Below, in pieces: positions 26,685 to 35,649 of a stretch of DNA of 64,000 bases (position 1 is its first letter; each line of letters starts with the position of its first letter). Origin of the DNA: Palsa-504 sp963839095. Its GTDB lineage: Bacteria > Actinomycetota > Actinomycetes > Streptosporangiales > Streptosporangiaceae. A program made the translations under genes and the position numbers. Where the stretch lies: NCBI GenBank assembly GCA_963839095.1, contig CAWIUF010000018.1, forward strand, positions 62,001 through 126,000, written 5' to 3'. The notes beneath the pieces were generated by a model that saw nothing but the letters and a program-made list of their open reading frames with translations, made no database searches and was not told the DNA's origin.

Positions 26685-27136
26685 GAGGTACTCCCGGTGG
26701 TGTCGAAGAGCTGGCGGAAGTCGCCGTAGCCTTCCTTCTCGAGGTCATCGAGCGGGACGAAGCGCAGCGCCGCCGAGTTGATGCAGTAACGCAGGCCGCC
26801 TTCGGCGGGCGGGCCGTCGGGGAACACGTGGCCGAGGTGGCTGTCGCCGTGAGCCGAGCGGACCTCGGTCCGGGTCATGCCCCAGCTGCGGTCGGAGTGC
26901 TCGACCACGTTGGCCTTCTCGATCGGCTGGGTGAAGCTCGGCCAGCCGGAGCCGCTGTCGTACTTGTTGATCGAGGCGAACAGGGGCTCGCCCGACACGA
27001 TGTCGACGTAGATGCCCGGTTCCTTGTTGTCGCACAGTTCACCGGTGAACGGAGCCTCGGTCGCGGCCTCCTGGGTGACCTTGTACTGCTCGGGGGTCAG
27101 CTTGGCGATCGCCTCGGGGTTCTTGTGGTAAGTCAC
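26681..27136 (-). CDS. msrB: Peptide-methionine (R)-S-oxide reductase
   Basis: A 151-residue MsrB reducing the R-epimer of methionine sulfoxide. It shows TPEQYKVTQEAATEAPFTGELCDNKEPGIYVDIVSGEPLF, then YDSGSGWPSFTQPI, HLGHVFPDGP and the catalytic Cys in GLRYCINSAALRFVP. The two CxxC zinc pairs found in many MsrB proteins are absent; the Cys in GELCDNKE is the only other candidate for resolving the sulfenic acid. It is first in the msrBA operon; the start opens onto a 93-bp divergent gap shared with the hydrolase at 27230. Confidence 0.95.
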   Translation of the reverse strand: MTYHKNPEAIAKLTPEQYKVTQEAATEAPFTGELCDNKEPGIYVDIVSGEPLFASINKYDSGSGWPSFTQPIEKANVVEHSDRSWGMTRTEVRSAHGDSHLGHVFPDGPPAEGGLRYCINSAALRFVPLDDLEKEGYGDFRQLFDTTGSTS

Positions 27137-27229
27137 GTCGCTCCTTCTCGGACGGTGCCGCCCGCTGGTTGCGGGCGCGCAGTGACGCCTTCAGTAGAAC
27201 CCCGCGGAGGGCCTTGATATTTCATAATC

Positions 27230-28075
27230 ATGCACGTGCGCACCGATGACAACACCCGCCTGTGGACTGCGGAAACCGGCCGCGGCGAGCCCCTGGTCAT
27301 GTGCCACGGCGGGCCCGGGCTGTGGGATATGTCCGGTTCTCTCGCCGCCCGGCTGGCGCCGCGCCGGACGGTGATCCGCTGGGATCAGCGCGGCTGCGGC
27401 CGGTCCGAACGCCGCGGACCGTACTCGGTGGCCCGCTCGGCCGCCGACCTGGACGCGGTCCTGCGCCAGCGGGCCGGAGGCCCCTCCGGGAAAGCAGCTC
27501 CGGGGAAAGCAGCCCTGTTCGGCCATTCCTGGGGGGCGACGCTGGCGCTGCGGTACGCGCTGGACCACCCGGACCGGGTCAGCGCCCTGGTCTACGCCTG
27601 CGGCACCGGGCTCGGCTGGGACTGGCGCGAGCCGTTCAATCGCGCCATCTCGGCCCGGCTGGCCCCGCACCGGACCCGCATGGAGGAACTGCGGGCCCAG
27701 GGCAGGGAGCGCGAGGCCACCATCCTGCAATGGTCCGCGGACTTCGGCGACGGCCGGGAGCGGGAACACGCCGAGGAGATGGCGACACCCTGGTTCGGCG
27801 TCAACCAGGACTGCTACACGCAGATCTGGACCGAGGTCCAGCGGACCTGGCACGAGGACGAGCTGATCGAACAGTGCCGCGGACTCGAAGTCCCGGTCCT
27901 GATCATCGACGGCGCGCGGGACCTGCGGCCGCGCTGGGCGGTCGACTCCCTGGAACGGGCGCTGCCCCGGGTGACCCGGGTCGTTCTCCCCGATGCCGGC
28001 CATATCCCTTGGCTGGAGAGGCCCGAGGCGTTCACCAGGCACCTGCTCGACTTCCTGGAACACCGGCGCACCTAA
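27230..28075 (+). CDS. Alpha/beta hydrolase, proline-iminopeptidase-like
   Basis: A 281-residue alpha/beta hydrolase. The oxyanion motif MCHGGPGLWDMSG and DQRGCGRSERRGPYSV are typical of the prolyl aminopeptidase (S33) group; the nucleophile is in LFGHSWGATLALRYA, the acid in LIIDGARDLRP, and the His in LPDAGHIPWLERPEAF, so a full triad is present. It has no signal peptide. S33 membership suggests release of N-terminal Pro or hydrolysis of small esters/amides; the precise role is open. It is a single gene, divergent from msrBA. Confidence 0.87.
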   Translation: MHVRTDDNTRLWTAETGRGEPLVMCHGGPGLWDMSGSLAARLAPRRTVIRWDQRGCGRSERRGPYSVARSAADLDAVLRQRAGGPSGKAAPGKAALFGHSWGATLALRYALDHPDRVSALVYACGTGLGWDWREPFNRAISARLAPHRTRMEELRAQGREREATILQWSADFGDGREREHAEEMATPWFGVNQDCYTQIWTEVQRTWHEDELIEQCRGLEVPVLIIDGARDLRPRWAVDSLERALPRVTRVVLPDAGHIPWLERPEAFTRHLLDFLEHRRT

Positions 28076-28225
28076 GAACCCTCGACGACGGGGCTCAATG
28101 TGGCCTTCATGTTGTTATCGGACTCCACGGCCGGTAGCCGGCGGGGCTGCCCGGACGGATGCGGCGGCTGGGACCCGGATAAGGCAGTTCATCCCTAGGA
28201 AACACCGCTGCCATATGGTCAACAC

Positions 28226-28529
28226 ATGCGGTTGACCGAACACGAGCGGGAGCGGCTGCTCATCACGCTGGCCGCCGACGTGGCCGAGCGCCGCCGCGGC
28301 CGCGGCCTGAAGCTGAACCACCCCGAGGCGGTCGCCATCTTGACCTCGTTCGTGCTCGAGGGCGCCCGCGACGGCCGCACCGTGGCCGACCTGATGTCCG
28401 CCGGCCGCGAGGTGCTGCGGGCCGACGACGTCCTGCCCGGGAATCCCCGAGATGATCGACTCGGTCCAGGTCGAGGCCACGTTCCCCGACGGCACCAAGC
28501 TCGTGACACTGCACCGGCCGATCAGGTGA
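28226..28529 (+). CDS. ureA: Urease gamma subunit (frameshifted)
   Basis: About 100 residues: MRLTEHERERLLITLAADVAERRRGRGLKLNHPEAVAIL and LEGARDGRTVADLMSAGREVLRADDVLPG are classic UreA. An extra A in GGGAATCCCC near 28442 breaks the frame; restored, it ends IPEMIDSVQVEATFPDGTKLVTLHRPIR at 28529. It is the small structural subunit of the nickel enzyme hydrolysing urea to ammonia and carbamate. First gene of the ureABCFGD operon; ureB follows after 13 bp. Confidence 0.94.
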
Positions 28530-28542
28530 GGGGGCCGATCCG

Positions 28543-28855
28543 GTGATCCCCGGCGAGATCTTCACCCCGGACGGAACGATCGAGCTGGCTCCGGGCCGCG
28601 CCCGGGTCACGCTGACCGTGGAGAACGCCGGGGACCGGCCCATCCAGGTCGGCTCGCACTACCACTTCGCCGCCGGCCAACCCGGCGCTGTCCTTCGACC
28701 GGGCGGCGGCCCGCGGCTACCGGCTGGACATCCCGGCCGGCACCTCGGTCCGGTTCGAGCCGGGCGTGTCCCGCGAGGTCACCCTGGTCGCGCTGGCCGG
28801 ACGGCGCGTGGTCCCGGGCCTGCGCTCCGAGCAGGCGGGGCCGCTCGATGGCTGA
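28543..28855 (+). CDS. ureB: Urease beta subunit (frameshifted)
   Basis: About 103 residues: MIPGEIFTPDGTIELAPGRARVTLTVENAGDRPIQVGSHYHF, then after one extra G in GCCGCCGGCC near 28676 the normal continuation NPALSFDRAAARGYRLDIPAGTSVRFEPG and TLVALAGRRVVPGL. The stop overlaps the ureC start in an ATGGCTGA junction. It packs against UreC in the urease trimer. The frameshift is a single base in a G/C run and is probably not biological. Confidence 0.94.
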
Positions 28856-30574
28856 TATCTCCCGCGCCCGGTACGCCGCGCTGTACGGGCCGACGACCGG
28901 GGACCGGGTCCGGCTGGCCGACACCGACCTGCTGATCGAGGTGACCGAGGACCGCTGCGGCGGGCCCGGGCCGCTGGCGGGCGAGGAAGCGATCTTCGGC
29001 GGCGGCAAGGTGATCCGCGAGTCGATGGGCCAGGGCACCGCCACCCGCGCCGAGGGCACCCCCGACCTGGTCATCACCGGTGCCGTGGTGCTCGACCACT
29101 GGGGCGTGATCAAGGCCGATATCGGCATCAGGGACGGCCGGATCGTCGCGCTGGGCAAGGCCGGCAACCCGGACACCATGGACGGGGTCACGCCCGGGCT
29201 GGTCATCGGGCCGTCCACCGAGGTGCTGGCGGGCAACGGGCTGATCCTGACCGCGGGCGGCATCGACAGCCACGTGCACCTGATCGCGCCGCAGCAGATC
29301 CCGGTGGCGCTGGCGGCCGGGATGACCACGCTCATCGGCGGCGGCACCGGGCCGGCCGAGGGGACCAAGGCGACCACGGTCACCCCCGGCGCCTTCTGGC
29401 TGGACATGATGCTGGCCGCGACCACGCACTGGCCGGTCAACGTGGTGCTGCTCGGCAAGGGCAACACGGTCAGCGCCGAGGGCCTGTGGGAGCAGCTGCG
29501 GGCGGGCGCGTCCGGCTTCAAGCTGCACGAGGACTGGGGCACCACCCCGGCCGCCATCGACGCCTGCCTGACCGTGGCCCAGGCGGCCGGGGTTCAGGTG
29601 GCGATCCACACCGACACCCTCAACGAGGCCGGCTACCTGGAGTCGACGCTGGCGGCGATCGGCGGCCGGCCGATCCACACGTACCACACCGAGGGCGCCG
29701 GCGGCGGGCACGCCCCGGACATCATCAAGGTGGCCTCCCACCCGAACGTCCTGCCGTCCTCGACCAACCCCACCCGCCCGTACACCCGCAACACGCTCGA
29801 CGAGCATCTCGACATGCTGATGGTCTGCCACCACCTGAACCCCTCGATCCCGGAGGACCTGGCCTTCGCCGAGTCGCGGATCCGGCCGTCGACCATGGCG
29901 GCCGAGGACGTCCTGCACGACCTGGGCGCGATCTCGATGATCGGCTCGGACTCCCAGGCGATGGGGCGGATCGGCGAGACCATCATCAGGACCTGGCAGA
30001 CCGCCCACGTGATGAAGACAGCGGCGCGGCCCGCTGCCCGGCGACGGCGCCGCGGATAACCACCGCGCCCGCCGCTACGTGGCCAAGTACACGATCGGCC
30101 CGGCCGTCACGCACGGACTCGACGGCGAGATCGGCTCGGTCGAGCCGGGCAAGCTGGCCGACCTGGTGCTGTGGGAGCCGGCCTTCTTCGGCGTCCGGCC
30201 GCACGTCGTGCTGAAGGCCGGGGTGATCGCCTGGGCGAACATGGGCGACGCGAACGCCTCCATCCCGACGCCGCAGCCGCAGCTGCCACGGCCGATGTTC
30301 GGCGCGTTCGGCGCGATGCCGGCCCGGCTGGGCGTGCACTTCGTCTCCCCCGCCGCGCTCGAGGACGGCCTGGGCGACCGGTGGAACAGCGACCGGCGGC
30401 TGGTCGCCACCAAGGACGTGTCGCGGCCTGTCCAAGGCCAGCCTGCCGGAGAACGGCGCGCTGCCCCGGATCGACGTGGACAGCGAGACGTTCGCGGTGC
30501 GCGTCGACGGCGAGCTCATCGAACCGGAGCCGGCCGCCGAGCTGCCGATGGCCCAGCGCTACTTCCTCTTCTGA
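28848..30574 (+). CDS. ureC: Urease alpha (catalytic) subunit, two frameshifts
   Basis: The catalytic subunit, about 575 residues. Nickel-site residues are all present: GGIDSHVHLIAPQQ (two His), the Lys to be carbamylated in SGFKLHEDWGTT, VAIHTDTLNEAG, IHTYHTEGAGGGHAPD, the mobile-flap His in MVCHHLNPSIPEDLAF, and the Asp in IGSDSQAMGR. The frame breaks near 30018-30030 (after TAHVMKT) and again near 30424; the intervening part (RRYVAKYTIGPAVTHGLDGEIGSVEPGKLADLV) and the tail ending ELPMAQRYFLF are intact in their own frames. Two indels in one gene raise the chance of real decay, but all motifs are conserved. Confidence 0.95.
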
Positions 30575-30582
30575 GTCACGCG

Positions 30583-31287
30583 ATGAACAACGCCCTGCTG
30601 CTGCTCCTGCTGGACTCGCGGGCGCCGGCCGGCGCGCACCATCACTCGGCCGGGATGGAAGCCGCGATCATGGCGGGCCTGGTCACCGACCTGGCCGGCA
30701 CGGAGGACTTCTGCCAGACCAGGCTCCGGACTTCGGCCCGGGTCGCGGCATCGTTCGCCGCCGCGTCATGCCGCCTTTTTTCCGCCGAACGAGCTGCCCT
30801 CCCCTCATCCCTCCCCGCCGAGCTGGCCGTGCTCGACGCCGAATACGAGGCGCGTGTCCCCTCCGAGGCGACCCGCCGGGCCTCGCGTGAGCTCGGTCGC
30901 GGGCTGTGGAGGCTACTCCGTTCGGTGCTCAGGGAGACGGATCTGGTGACGGCGTTCTCGCGGTGCGCGGGACCGGTACCGCATCATCCCCTGGTCCTGG
31001 GGGCGGGCGTGGCCCTGGCGGGCGGGGACCCGGAGCTCGCGGGGCGGGCGGCGGCGCTCGGGGCGTGCGCCGGGCCGGCCAGCGCGGCGGTGCGGCTGCT
31101 CGGGCTCGACCCCTTCGCCGTCCACGCCATGCTGGCCCGGCTGGCCCCGGGGGTGGACGAGTGCGCGGCCTTCGCCGCGGGGTGTGCCGGCTGGCCGCCG
31201 TCCGCGCTGCCGGCCCACGGGGCCCCGGCGCTCGACCTGCTCGCTGATTACCATCTGACTGCGGAGGTGCGTCTGTTTGCGTCCTGA
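30583..31287 (+). CDS. ureF: Urease accessory protein UreF
   Basis: A 234-residue helical protein: LLLLLDSRAPAGAHHHSAGMEAAIMAGLVTDL is the conserved UreF start (usually LSDSxLPVGSFSHSxGLE). The body is Ala/Leu-rich helices and the end is LLADYHLTAEVRLFAS. With UreD and UreG it forms the complex that loads nickel and carbamylates the UreC lysine. ATG 30583 lies eight bases after the ureC stop. The stop overlaps the ureG TTG start by 11 bp. No ureE is present, as in most actinomycetes. Confidence 0.9.
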   Translation: MNNALLLLLLDSRAPAGAHHHSAGMEAAIMAGLVTDLAGTEDFCQTRLRTSARVAASFAAASCRLFSAERAALPSSLPAELAVLDAEYEARVPSEATRRASRELGRGLWRLLRSVLRETDLVTAFSRCAGPVPHHPLVLGAGVALAGGDPELAGRAAALGACAGPASAAVRLLGLDPFAVHAMLARLAPGVDECAAFAAGCAGWPPSALPAHGAPALDLLADYHLTAEVRLFAS

Positions 31288-31897
31288 ACTAGTGCCGAGG
31301 ATCGGCATCGGCGGGCCGGTCGGCAGCGGCAAGACGGCGCTGGTCGCCGCGCTGTGCCGGGCGCTGGCGGGTGAGCTCGAGATCGGCGTGGTGACCAACG
31401 ACATCTACACCACCGAGGACGCCGACTTCCTGCGCCGGGCCGGGGTGCTGCCGGACGACCGGATCCGCGCGGTGCAGACCGGCGCCTGCCCGCACACCGC
31501 CATCCGCGACGACATCAGCGCCAACCTGGACGCGGTCGAGCAGCTCGAGGCCGAGCACCCGGGGCTCGAGCTGGTCCTGGTCGAGAGCGGCGGGGACAAC
31601 CTGACCGCGACGTTCTCCTACGGCCTGGTGCACCGCCAGATCTTCGTCATCGACGTGGCCGGCGGGGACAAGGTGCCGCGCAAGGGCGGCCCCGGCGTCA
31701 CCCGCTCCGACCTGCTCGTGATCAACAAGACCGACCTCGCCCCGCTGGTCGGGGCGGACCTGTCGGTGATGGCGCGGGACGCGGCCGCGGTCCGCGACGG
31801 GCGGCCGGTGCTGTTCACCTCGCTGGTGACCGACCCCCGGGCCACCGAGGTCGCGGTCTGGGTCCGGGCGGTCCGGGCAGCGGTCTCGCCCGCGTGA
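31277..31897 (+). CDS. ureG: Urease accessory GTPase UreG
   Basis: A 206-residue SIMIBI GTPase. Walker A is GIGGPVGSGKTALVAAL; VVTNDIYTTEDADFL, the nickel-binding CPH in TGACPHTAIRDDISANL, LVESGGDNL and the G4 motif VINKTDLAP are all intact, with no frameshift. It hydrolyses GTP to drive nickel delivery to urease. The start is a TTG at 31277 inside the ureF tail (an in-frame alternative is the GTG at 31292), and the TGA overlaps the GTG start of ureD. Confidence 0.96.
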   Translation: MRPELVPRIGIGGPVGSGKTALVAALCRALAGELEIGVVTNDIYTTEDADFLRRAGVLPDDRIRAVQTGACPHTAIRDDISANLDAVEQLEAEHPGLELVLVESGGDNLTATFSYGLVHRQIFVIDVAGGDKVPRKGGPGVTRSDLLVINKTDLAPLVGADLSVMARDAAAVRDGRPVLFTSLVTDPRATEVAVWVRAVRAAVSPA

Positions 31898-32584
31898 TCG
31901 CGCGGACCACGGCGGTGGTCGAGCCGGGGGGTGTTCTCGGTGCGGTGCGGTGCGCGCCGCCGCTGACCCTGCGGCAGGTTCAGGGCGGGGACACGGTGTG
32001 AGCTGCGGCTGGTGGGGACGGCGGCGGGGCCGCTGGCGGGGGACGACCTCGCGCTGTCGCTGGTGCTGCGGGCGGGGGCGCGGGCGACGCTGCGGGCGGC
32101 CGGGGCCAGCGTGGCCCAGGGCGGAGGCGGCGGCCGGACCCTGGCCATCCGGGCCGAGCTGGGCGACGGGGCCGACCTGAGCGCCGAGCCGGGGACGCTG
32201 GTGGCCTGCGCCGGGAGCCAGGTCGACGTGCGGGTCGAGATCCTGCTCGGCGCGGGCGCCCGGGTCGACTGGCGGGAGCTGATCGTGCTCGGGCGGACCG
32301 GTGAGCCGCCCGGCCGGGTCACCCTGCGCTGGGACGTGACCCGCGGCGGCGAACCGGTCCTGCGCCAGTACGCCGACCTCGATCCGGGCCTGCGCGGCCT
32401 GACCGCGGGTAACCGGGTGCTGGCCTGCGCGCTGATCAGCGACCCGGCCGTCCCGGTGCGGACCGTCGTCGGCTCGCCGCTGGCCGTCGCCCAGCGCGTG
32501 GATGAGCACACCCGGCTGGTCAGCGTGCTCTCCGACGACGCCGCCGGGGCCGTCCGCCTCCTCGGCGAGCTGTGCGCCATGTGA
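31894..32584 (+). CDS. ureD: Urease accessory protein UreD/UreH (frameshifted)
   Basis: The scaffold that binds apo-urease and UreF. The N-terminal part IARTTAVVEPGGVLGAVRCAPPLTLRQV is read from GTG 31894. A shift near 31995-32000 leads to ELRLVGTAAGPLAGDDLALSLVLRAGARATLRAAGAS, the hallmark UreD segment, and the frame runs on to 32584 (LLGELCAM). The length of about 229 residues is at the short end for actinobacterial UreD. It is last in the urease operon. Confidence 0.88.
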
Positions 32585-32612
32585 CGCGTGGGGCTGACTT
32601 TCCGTTTCGAAT

Positions 32613-32636
32613 CGTTAACTTAACGTCTCGCAGACG
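32613..32636. promoter_or_regulatory. Small palindromes upstream of the PfkB kinase
   Basis: CGTTAACTTAACG (32613-32625) is a perfect 6-1-6 AT-rich palindrome and is followed by a 5-bp stem CGTCT/AGACG (32624-32636). They lie about 100 bp before the kinase start, in sequence noticeably poorer in GC than the flanking genes, and so may be an operator plus leader hairpin. Speculative. Confidence 0.35.
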
Positions 32637-32732
32637 CTGGTCAGCGGGCAAACCTCGCACTATGGTAGGAAGCCTCATTTGGACGCGTCCGCTGGCTGCC
32701 TGAACGCTGCTGTCTTGAACAGGGAGAGCGAT

Positions 32733-33635
32733 ATGCGGGGTGCGGAAGTTCCCGGCGAGGGCTCGCCCGTCTCGCCGGACCTGGTCGTGATCGGCCACGT
32801 GGGCGTCTCGATCGTGCACGCCGGGTCCGCCGCCTGGACGACGGCGGGAGGCTCGGGTTACGCCGTCGCGGCCAGCGCCGCCGCGCTCATCGGCCACCGG
32901 GTGGGCCTGGTCGCCGCGGTCGGCCGGGACGCCGACCTCGCCACGCTCCGGGACCTCGAGGTCGACCTGGCCGGCGTCACCGAGCAGGCCGGCTCGTCGC
33001 CCAAGCTGCGGGTCCGCGAGTTCACCGACGGCGCCCGCTCGTTCAGCGCCGACCTGGGCGTGGCCGCCGCCGTCCGGACCGAGACGTTCCCGGCGCACTA
33101 CCTGGCGGCGGGCCGGATCCACCTCGGCACCGCGCCGCCCGAGCAGCAGCTGGTCTGGCTGGAGTACCTGCACGAGCGCGGGTGCGGGGCGCAGCTTTCG
33201 GCCGACATGTTCGAGCACTACGTGAGCAGCTACCCGACCGCGTCCCGGGAAGTCTGCGACGGCGTCGACCTGATCTTCATGAACCAGGCCGAGTACGACG
33301 GCCTGTACGGGGACGCGCAGCTGCCGGTGCCCAAGGCGCCGCTGGTGGTCAAGCGCGGCCCGGCCGCCGCCCGGCTGATCGTGGACGGCCACCCGCAGGA
33401 GGTGGAGACGACCGCCCCGCAGGTGATCGACCCCACCGGCGGCGGCGAGGTGCTGGCCGGCGTCTTCCTCGCGCTGCGGGCCGGCGGGCTGCCGGAACGG
33501 GAGGCGCTGAAGTACGCGGTCCGCGCGTCGGCCAGCTGCGTCGCGGATTACGGCGTCACCGGCGCGCACCTGACCGCCGAGCTGGCCGCCATCCGGGCCG
33601 CGGCGGAGCCGGCCGCCATCCAGGCAAGGGAATAG
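32733..33635 (+). CDS. PfkB-family carbohydrate kinase with altered catalytic motif
   Basis: A 300-residue ribokinase-fold protein: DLVVIGHVGVSIVHAGSAAWTTAGGSGYAVAASAAALIGHRVGLVAAVGRD is the PfkB N-terminal signature region. The C-terminal signature reads IDPTGGGEVLAGVFLAL instead of DxTGAGDxF, so the catalytic Asp position carries Glu and the anion-hole GAG has become GGG. VVKRGPAAARLIV is the expected nucleotide-site strand. It may phosphorylate a sugar or nucleoside poorly, or be a non-catalytic relative. ATG 32733 is chosen because GGGAGAGC precedes it; the frame is open to 32679. Monocistronic. Confidence 0.82.
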   Translation: MRGAEVPGEGSPVSPDLVVIGHVGVSIVHAGSAAWTTAGGSGYAVAASAAALIGHRVGLVAAVGRDADLATLRDLEVDLAGVTEQAGSSPKLRVREFTDGARSFSADLGVAAAVRTETFPAHYLAAGRIHLGTAPPEQQLVWLEYLHERGCGAQLSADMFEHYVSSYPTASREVCDGVDLIFMNQAEYDGLYGDAQLPVPKAPLVVKRGPAAARLIVDGHPQEVETTAPQVIDPTGGGEVLAGVFLALRAGGLPEREALKYAVRASASCVADYGVTGAHLTAELAAIRAAAEPAAIQARE

Positions 33636-33797
33636 ACCCCCGGCTGATAGCCTTGCACGTGAGGCGGCGATCTTCGCCGTCGCTCCGCGGGCGAGCAGCC
33701 CGCCGGTCGCCGTTTGAACCGTCCGGTTAGAGACCAACCGTTTACCGTTGACGTCTGTCGAGCATGCGACCCCCGAACTACCGATGGAGTTTCCTGC

Positions 33798-35423
33798 ATG
33801 CCGCATAGTTCCAGGCGTCCGCGCGTGTCTTCCGACCGCCGCGGTGCACCCGGCCAGCGCTCTTCCCGGCGACGATCGGGCGGACAATACGGAGCCACCC
33901 GGGCCCCGCAGCCGCCGCGCGTCAAGCCGCGTTCCGAACTCGAGGTCGCCCTCGACGCCGCCGCCGCGGCACCGCCGCCCCCGGCGGCCACCTTCGCCTC
34001 CCTCGGCCTGGACTCCCGGCTGGTCCGGGCCCTGGCCGCCAGTGACATTCACGAGCCGTTCGCGATCCAGGCCCGGGCGCTGCCCGACGCGCTGGCCGGC
34101 CGGGACGTGCTCGGCCGCGCCCAGACCGGGTCGGGCAAGACGCTGGCCTTCGGCCTGCCGCTGCTGACCCGGCTGGCCGAGATGACCGACCGGCCCCGCG
34201 AGAAGGCCCCCCGCGGCCTGATCCTGGTGCCCACCCGCGAACTCGCCCAGCAGGTCGCCGACGTCCTCACGCCGCTCGGCCGCAGCATCGGCGTGACCAT
34301 CGCCACCGTCTACGGCGGCGTGTCCATCGGCCGGCAGATTACCCACGTCCGTACCGCCGACATCGTGGTGGCCACCCCGGGCCGCCTCATCGACCTGCTG
34401 GAACGGCGCGCCTGCACGCTCGGCGACGTCCGGGTCAGCGTGCTCGACGAGGCCGACCACATGGCCGACCTCGGCTTCATGCCCGCCGTTACCCGGATCA
34501 TGGACGAGACGCCGGCCGGCGGCCAGCGGATGTTCTTCTCCGCGACCCTGGACCGTGAGGTCGGCCAGCTGGTGACGCGTTACGCCAGCGAGCCCGCCCT
34601 GCACGCGGTGGCGTCCTCGGCCGAGTCCGTGCCCGCCGATCACCGGCTGCTGGTGCTGACCGCGCAGGACAAGGTGCCGGTGGCGACCGCGATCGCCGGC
34701 CGGCCGGGACGGACGCTGTTCTTCGTCCGCACCAAGCACGGCGCCGACCGCCTGGCCAAGCAGTTCTCCCGGGCCGGGGTCGAAGCCGCGGCCATCCACG
34801 GCGACCGCAACCAGAACCAGCGCCAGCGGGCCCTGGACGGGTTCACCGCCGGCCATCCCCGGGTCCTGGTCGCCACCGACGTCGCCGCCCGCGGCATCCA
34901 CGTGGACGACGTCAACCTGGTCGTGCAGTTCGACCCGCCCAACGACCACAAGGACTACCTGCACCGCGCGGGCCGCACCGCCCGGGCCGGCGCCACCGGC
35001 ATGGTCGTCGCGCTGGCCGAGCACGGGCAGGTGCGCGAGCTCCAGCGGCTGCACGCCGCGGCGGGCGTCACCGCCGACCAGCACGAGGTCGCGGTCGGCC
35101 ACGACGTGGTCCGGCAGATCGCCGAATCGGGTACGCCCGTGCCGCCCCCGCCGGCCTCCGTGGCCGCGGACCCCGCCGCCCGCCCCTCCGGCAGCCGCCG
35201 GAACGGCCGGTCTGGCCGGTCCAGCGGCAACCGGCCCTACGAGGGCCGCGGGAACGCCGCCCGGATGGAGACGGGGAGCCGGTCCAGTGACGCCCGGCGG
35301 GGCGGGAACGCGAACCAGGCCGGGAACACCAGCCGGTCCGCGAACCCCGACCACCCCAGGGGCACGGGTCAGGGCGGAAGCCCCCGGCGCGGCCGGTCCG
35401 GCGGAGCCCGGCGGGCCGCATAA
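33798..35423 (+). CDS. DEAD-box RNA helicase
   Basis: A 541-residue DEAD-box ATPase of the RhlE/DeaD kind. In order: Q motif FASLGLDSRLVRALAASDIHEPFAIQ, motif I AQTGSGKT, Ia PTRELAQQ, GG and TPGRLIDLL, motif II VLDEADHM (DEAD), motif III FFSATLD, IV LFFVRTKHGA, V VATDVAARGIHVDDVNLV, VI HRAGRTARAG. The N-terminal 50 residues and the long tail after 440 are basic, Ser/Gly/Arg/Asn-rich and disordered (RNGRSGRSSGNRPYEGRGN), suited to RNA binding. The start ATG follows GGAG. A hairpin terminator follows the stop. Such helicases assist ribosome assembly and mRNA turnover, especially in the cold. Confidence 0.94.
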   Translation: MPHSSRRPRVSSDRRGAPGQRSSRRRSGGQYGATRAPQPPRVKPRSELEVALDAAAAAPPPPAATFASLGLDSRLVRALAASDIHEPFAIQARALPDALAGRDVLGRAQTGSGKTLAFGLPLLTRLAEMTDRPREKAPRGLILVPTRELAQQVADVLTPLGRSIGVTIATVYGGVSIGRQITHVRTADIVVATPGRLIDLLERRACTLGDVRVSVLDEADHMADLGFMPAVTRIMDETPAGGQRMFFSATLDREVGQLVTRYASEPALHAVASSAESVPADHRLLVLTAQDKVPVATAIAGRPGRTLFFVRTKHGADRLAKQFSRAGVEAAAIHGDRNQNQRQRALDGFTAGHPRVLVATDVAARGIHVDDVNLVVQFDPPNDHKDYLHRAGRTARAGATGMVVALAEHGQVRELQRLHAAAGVTADQHEVAVGHDVVRQIAESGTPVPPPPASVAADPAARPSGSRRNGRSGRSSGNRPYEGRGNAARMETGSRSSDARRGGNANQAGNTSRSANPDHPRGTGQGGSPRRGRSGGARRAA

Positions 35424-35438
35424 GCAAAACGCTTTGAT

Positions 35439-35466
35439 TCAGGCCGGTCCTGCGGGGCCGGCCTGA
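35439..35466 (+). terminator. Hairpin terminator after the DEAD-box gene
   Basis: TCAGGCCGG (35439-35447) pairs perfectly with CCGGCCTGA (35458-35466), with further CC/GG pairing inside the loop. It lies 16 bases after the stop. The U-tract is weak (GTCGTTTCC), as is usual in high-GC actinomycetes. Confidence 0.75.
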
Positions 35467-35542
35467 GTCGTTTCCGGGGCTCATCCCGGCTGGTCCCGAG
35501 GGTCAGGCGGGCACCCCGGGTACGGCCGGGAACAACCGGGCG

Positions 35543-35576
35543 GATAATTTAGTTGTTAGCAAGCAACTAAATTATC
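35543..35576. promoter_or_regulatory. AT-rich 13-bp inverted repeat, probable MarR/TetR operator
   Basis: GATAATTTAGTTG (35543-35555) and CAACTAAATTATC (35564-35576) are perfectly complementary around the 8-base spacer TTAGCAAG. The 34-bp block is about 70% AT in a genome of over 70% GC. TTAGTTG/CAACTAA half-sites are typical of MarR-type operators controlling drug exporters, and an MFS exporter starts 74 bp downstream. No regulator gene lies beside it. Confidence 0.7.
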
Positions 35577-35649
35577 GCGGCGCCGGACTTAGGGCAGCGT
35601 GGCCGTCGAGCCGGGACCGCACCCCAGGTTTCGCTACGGAGGAATGCTC

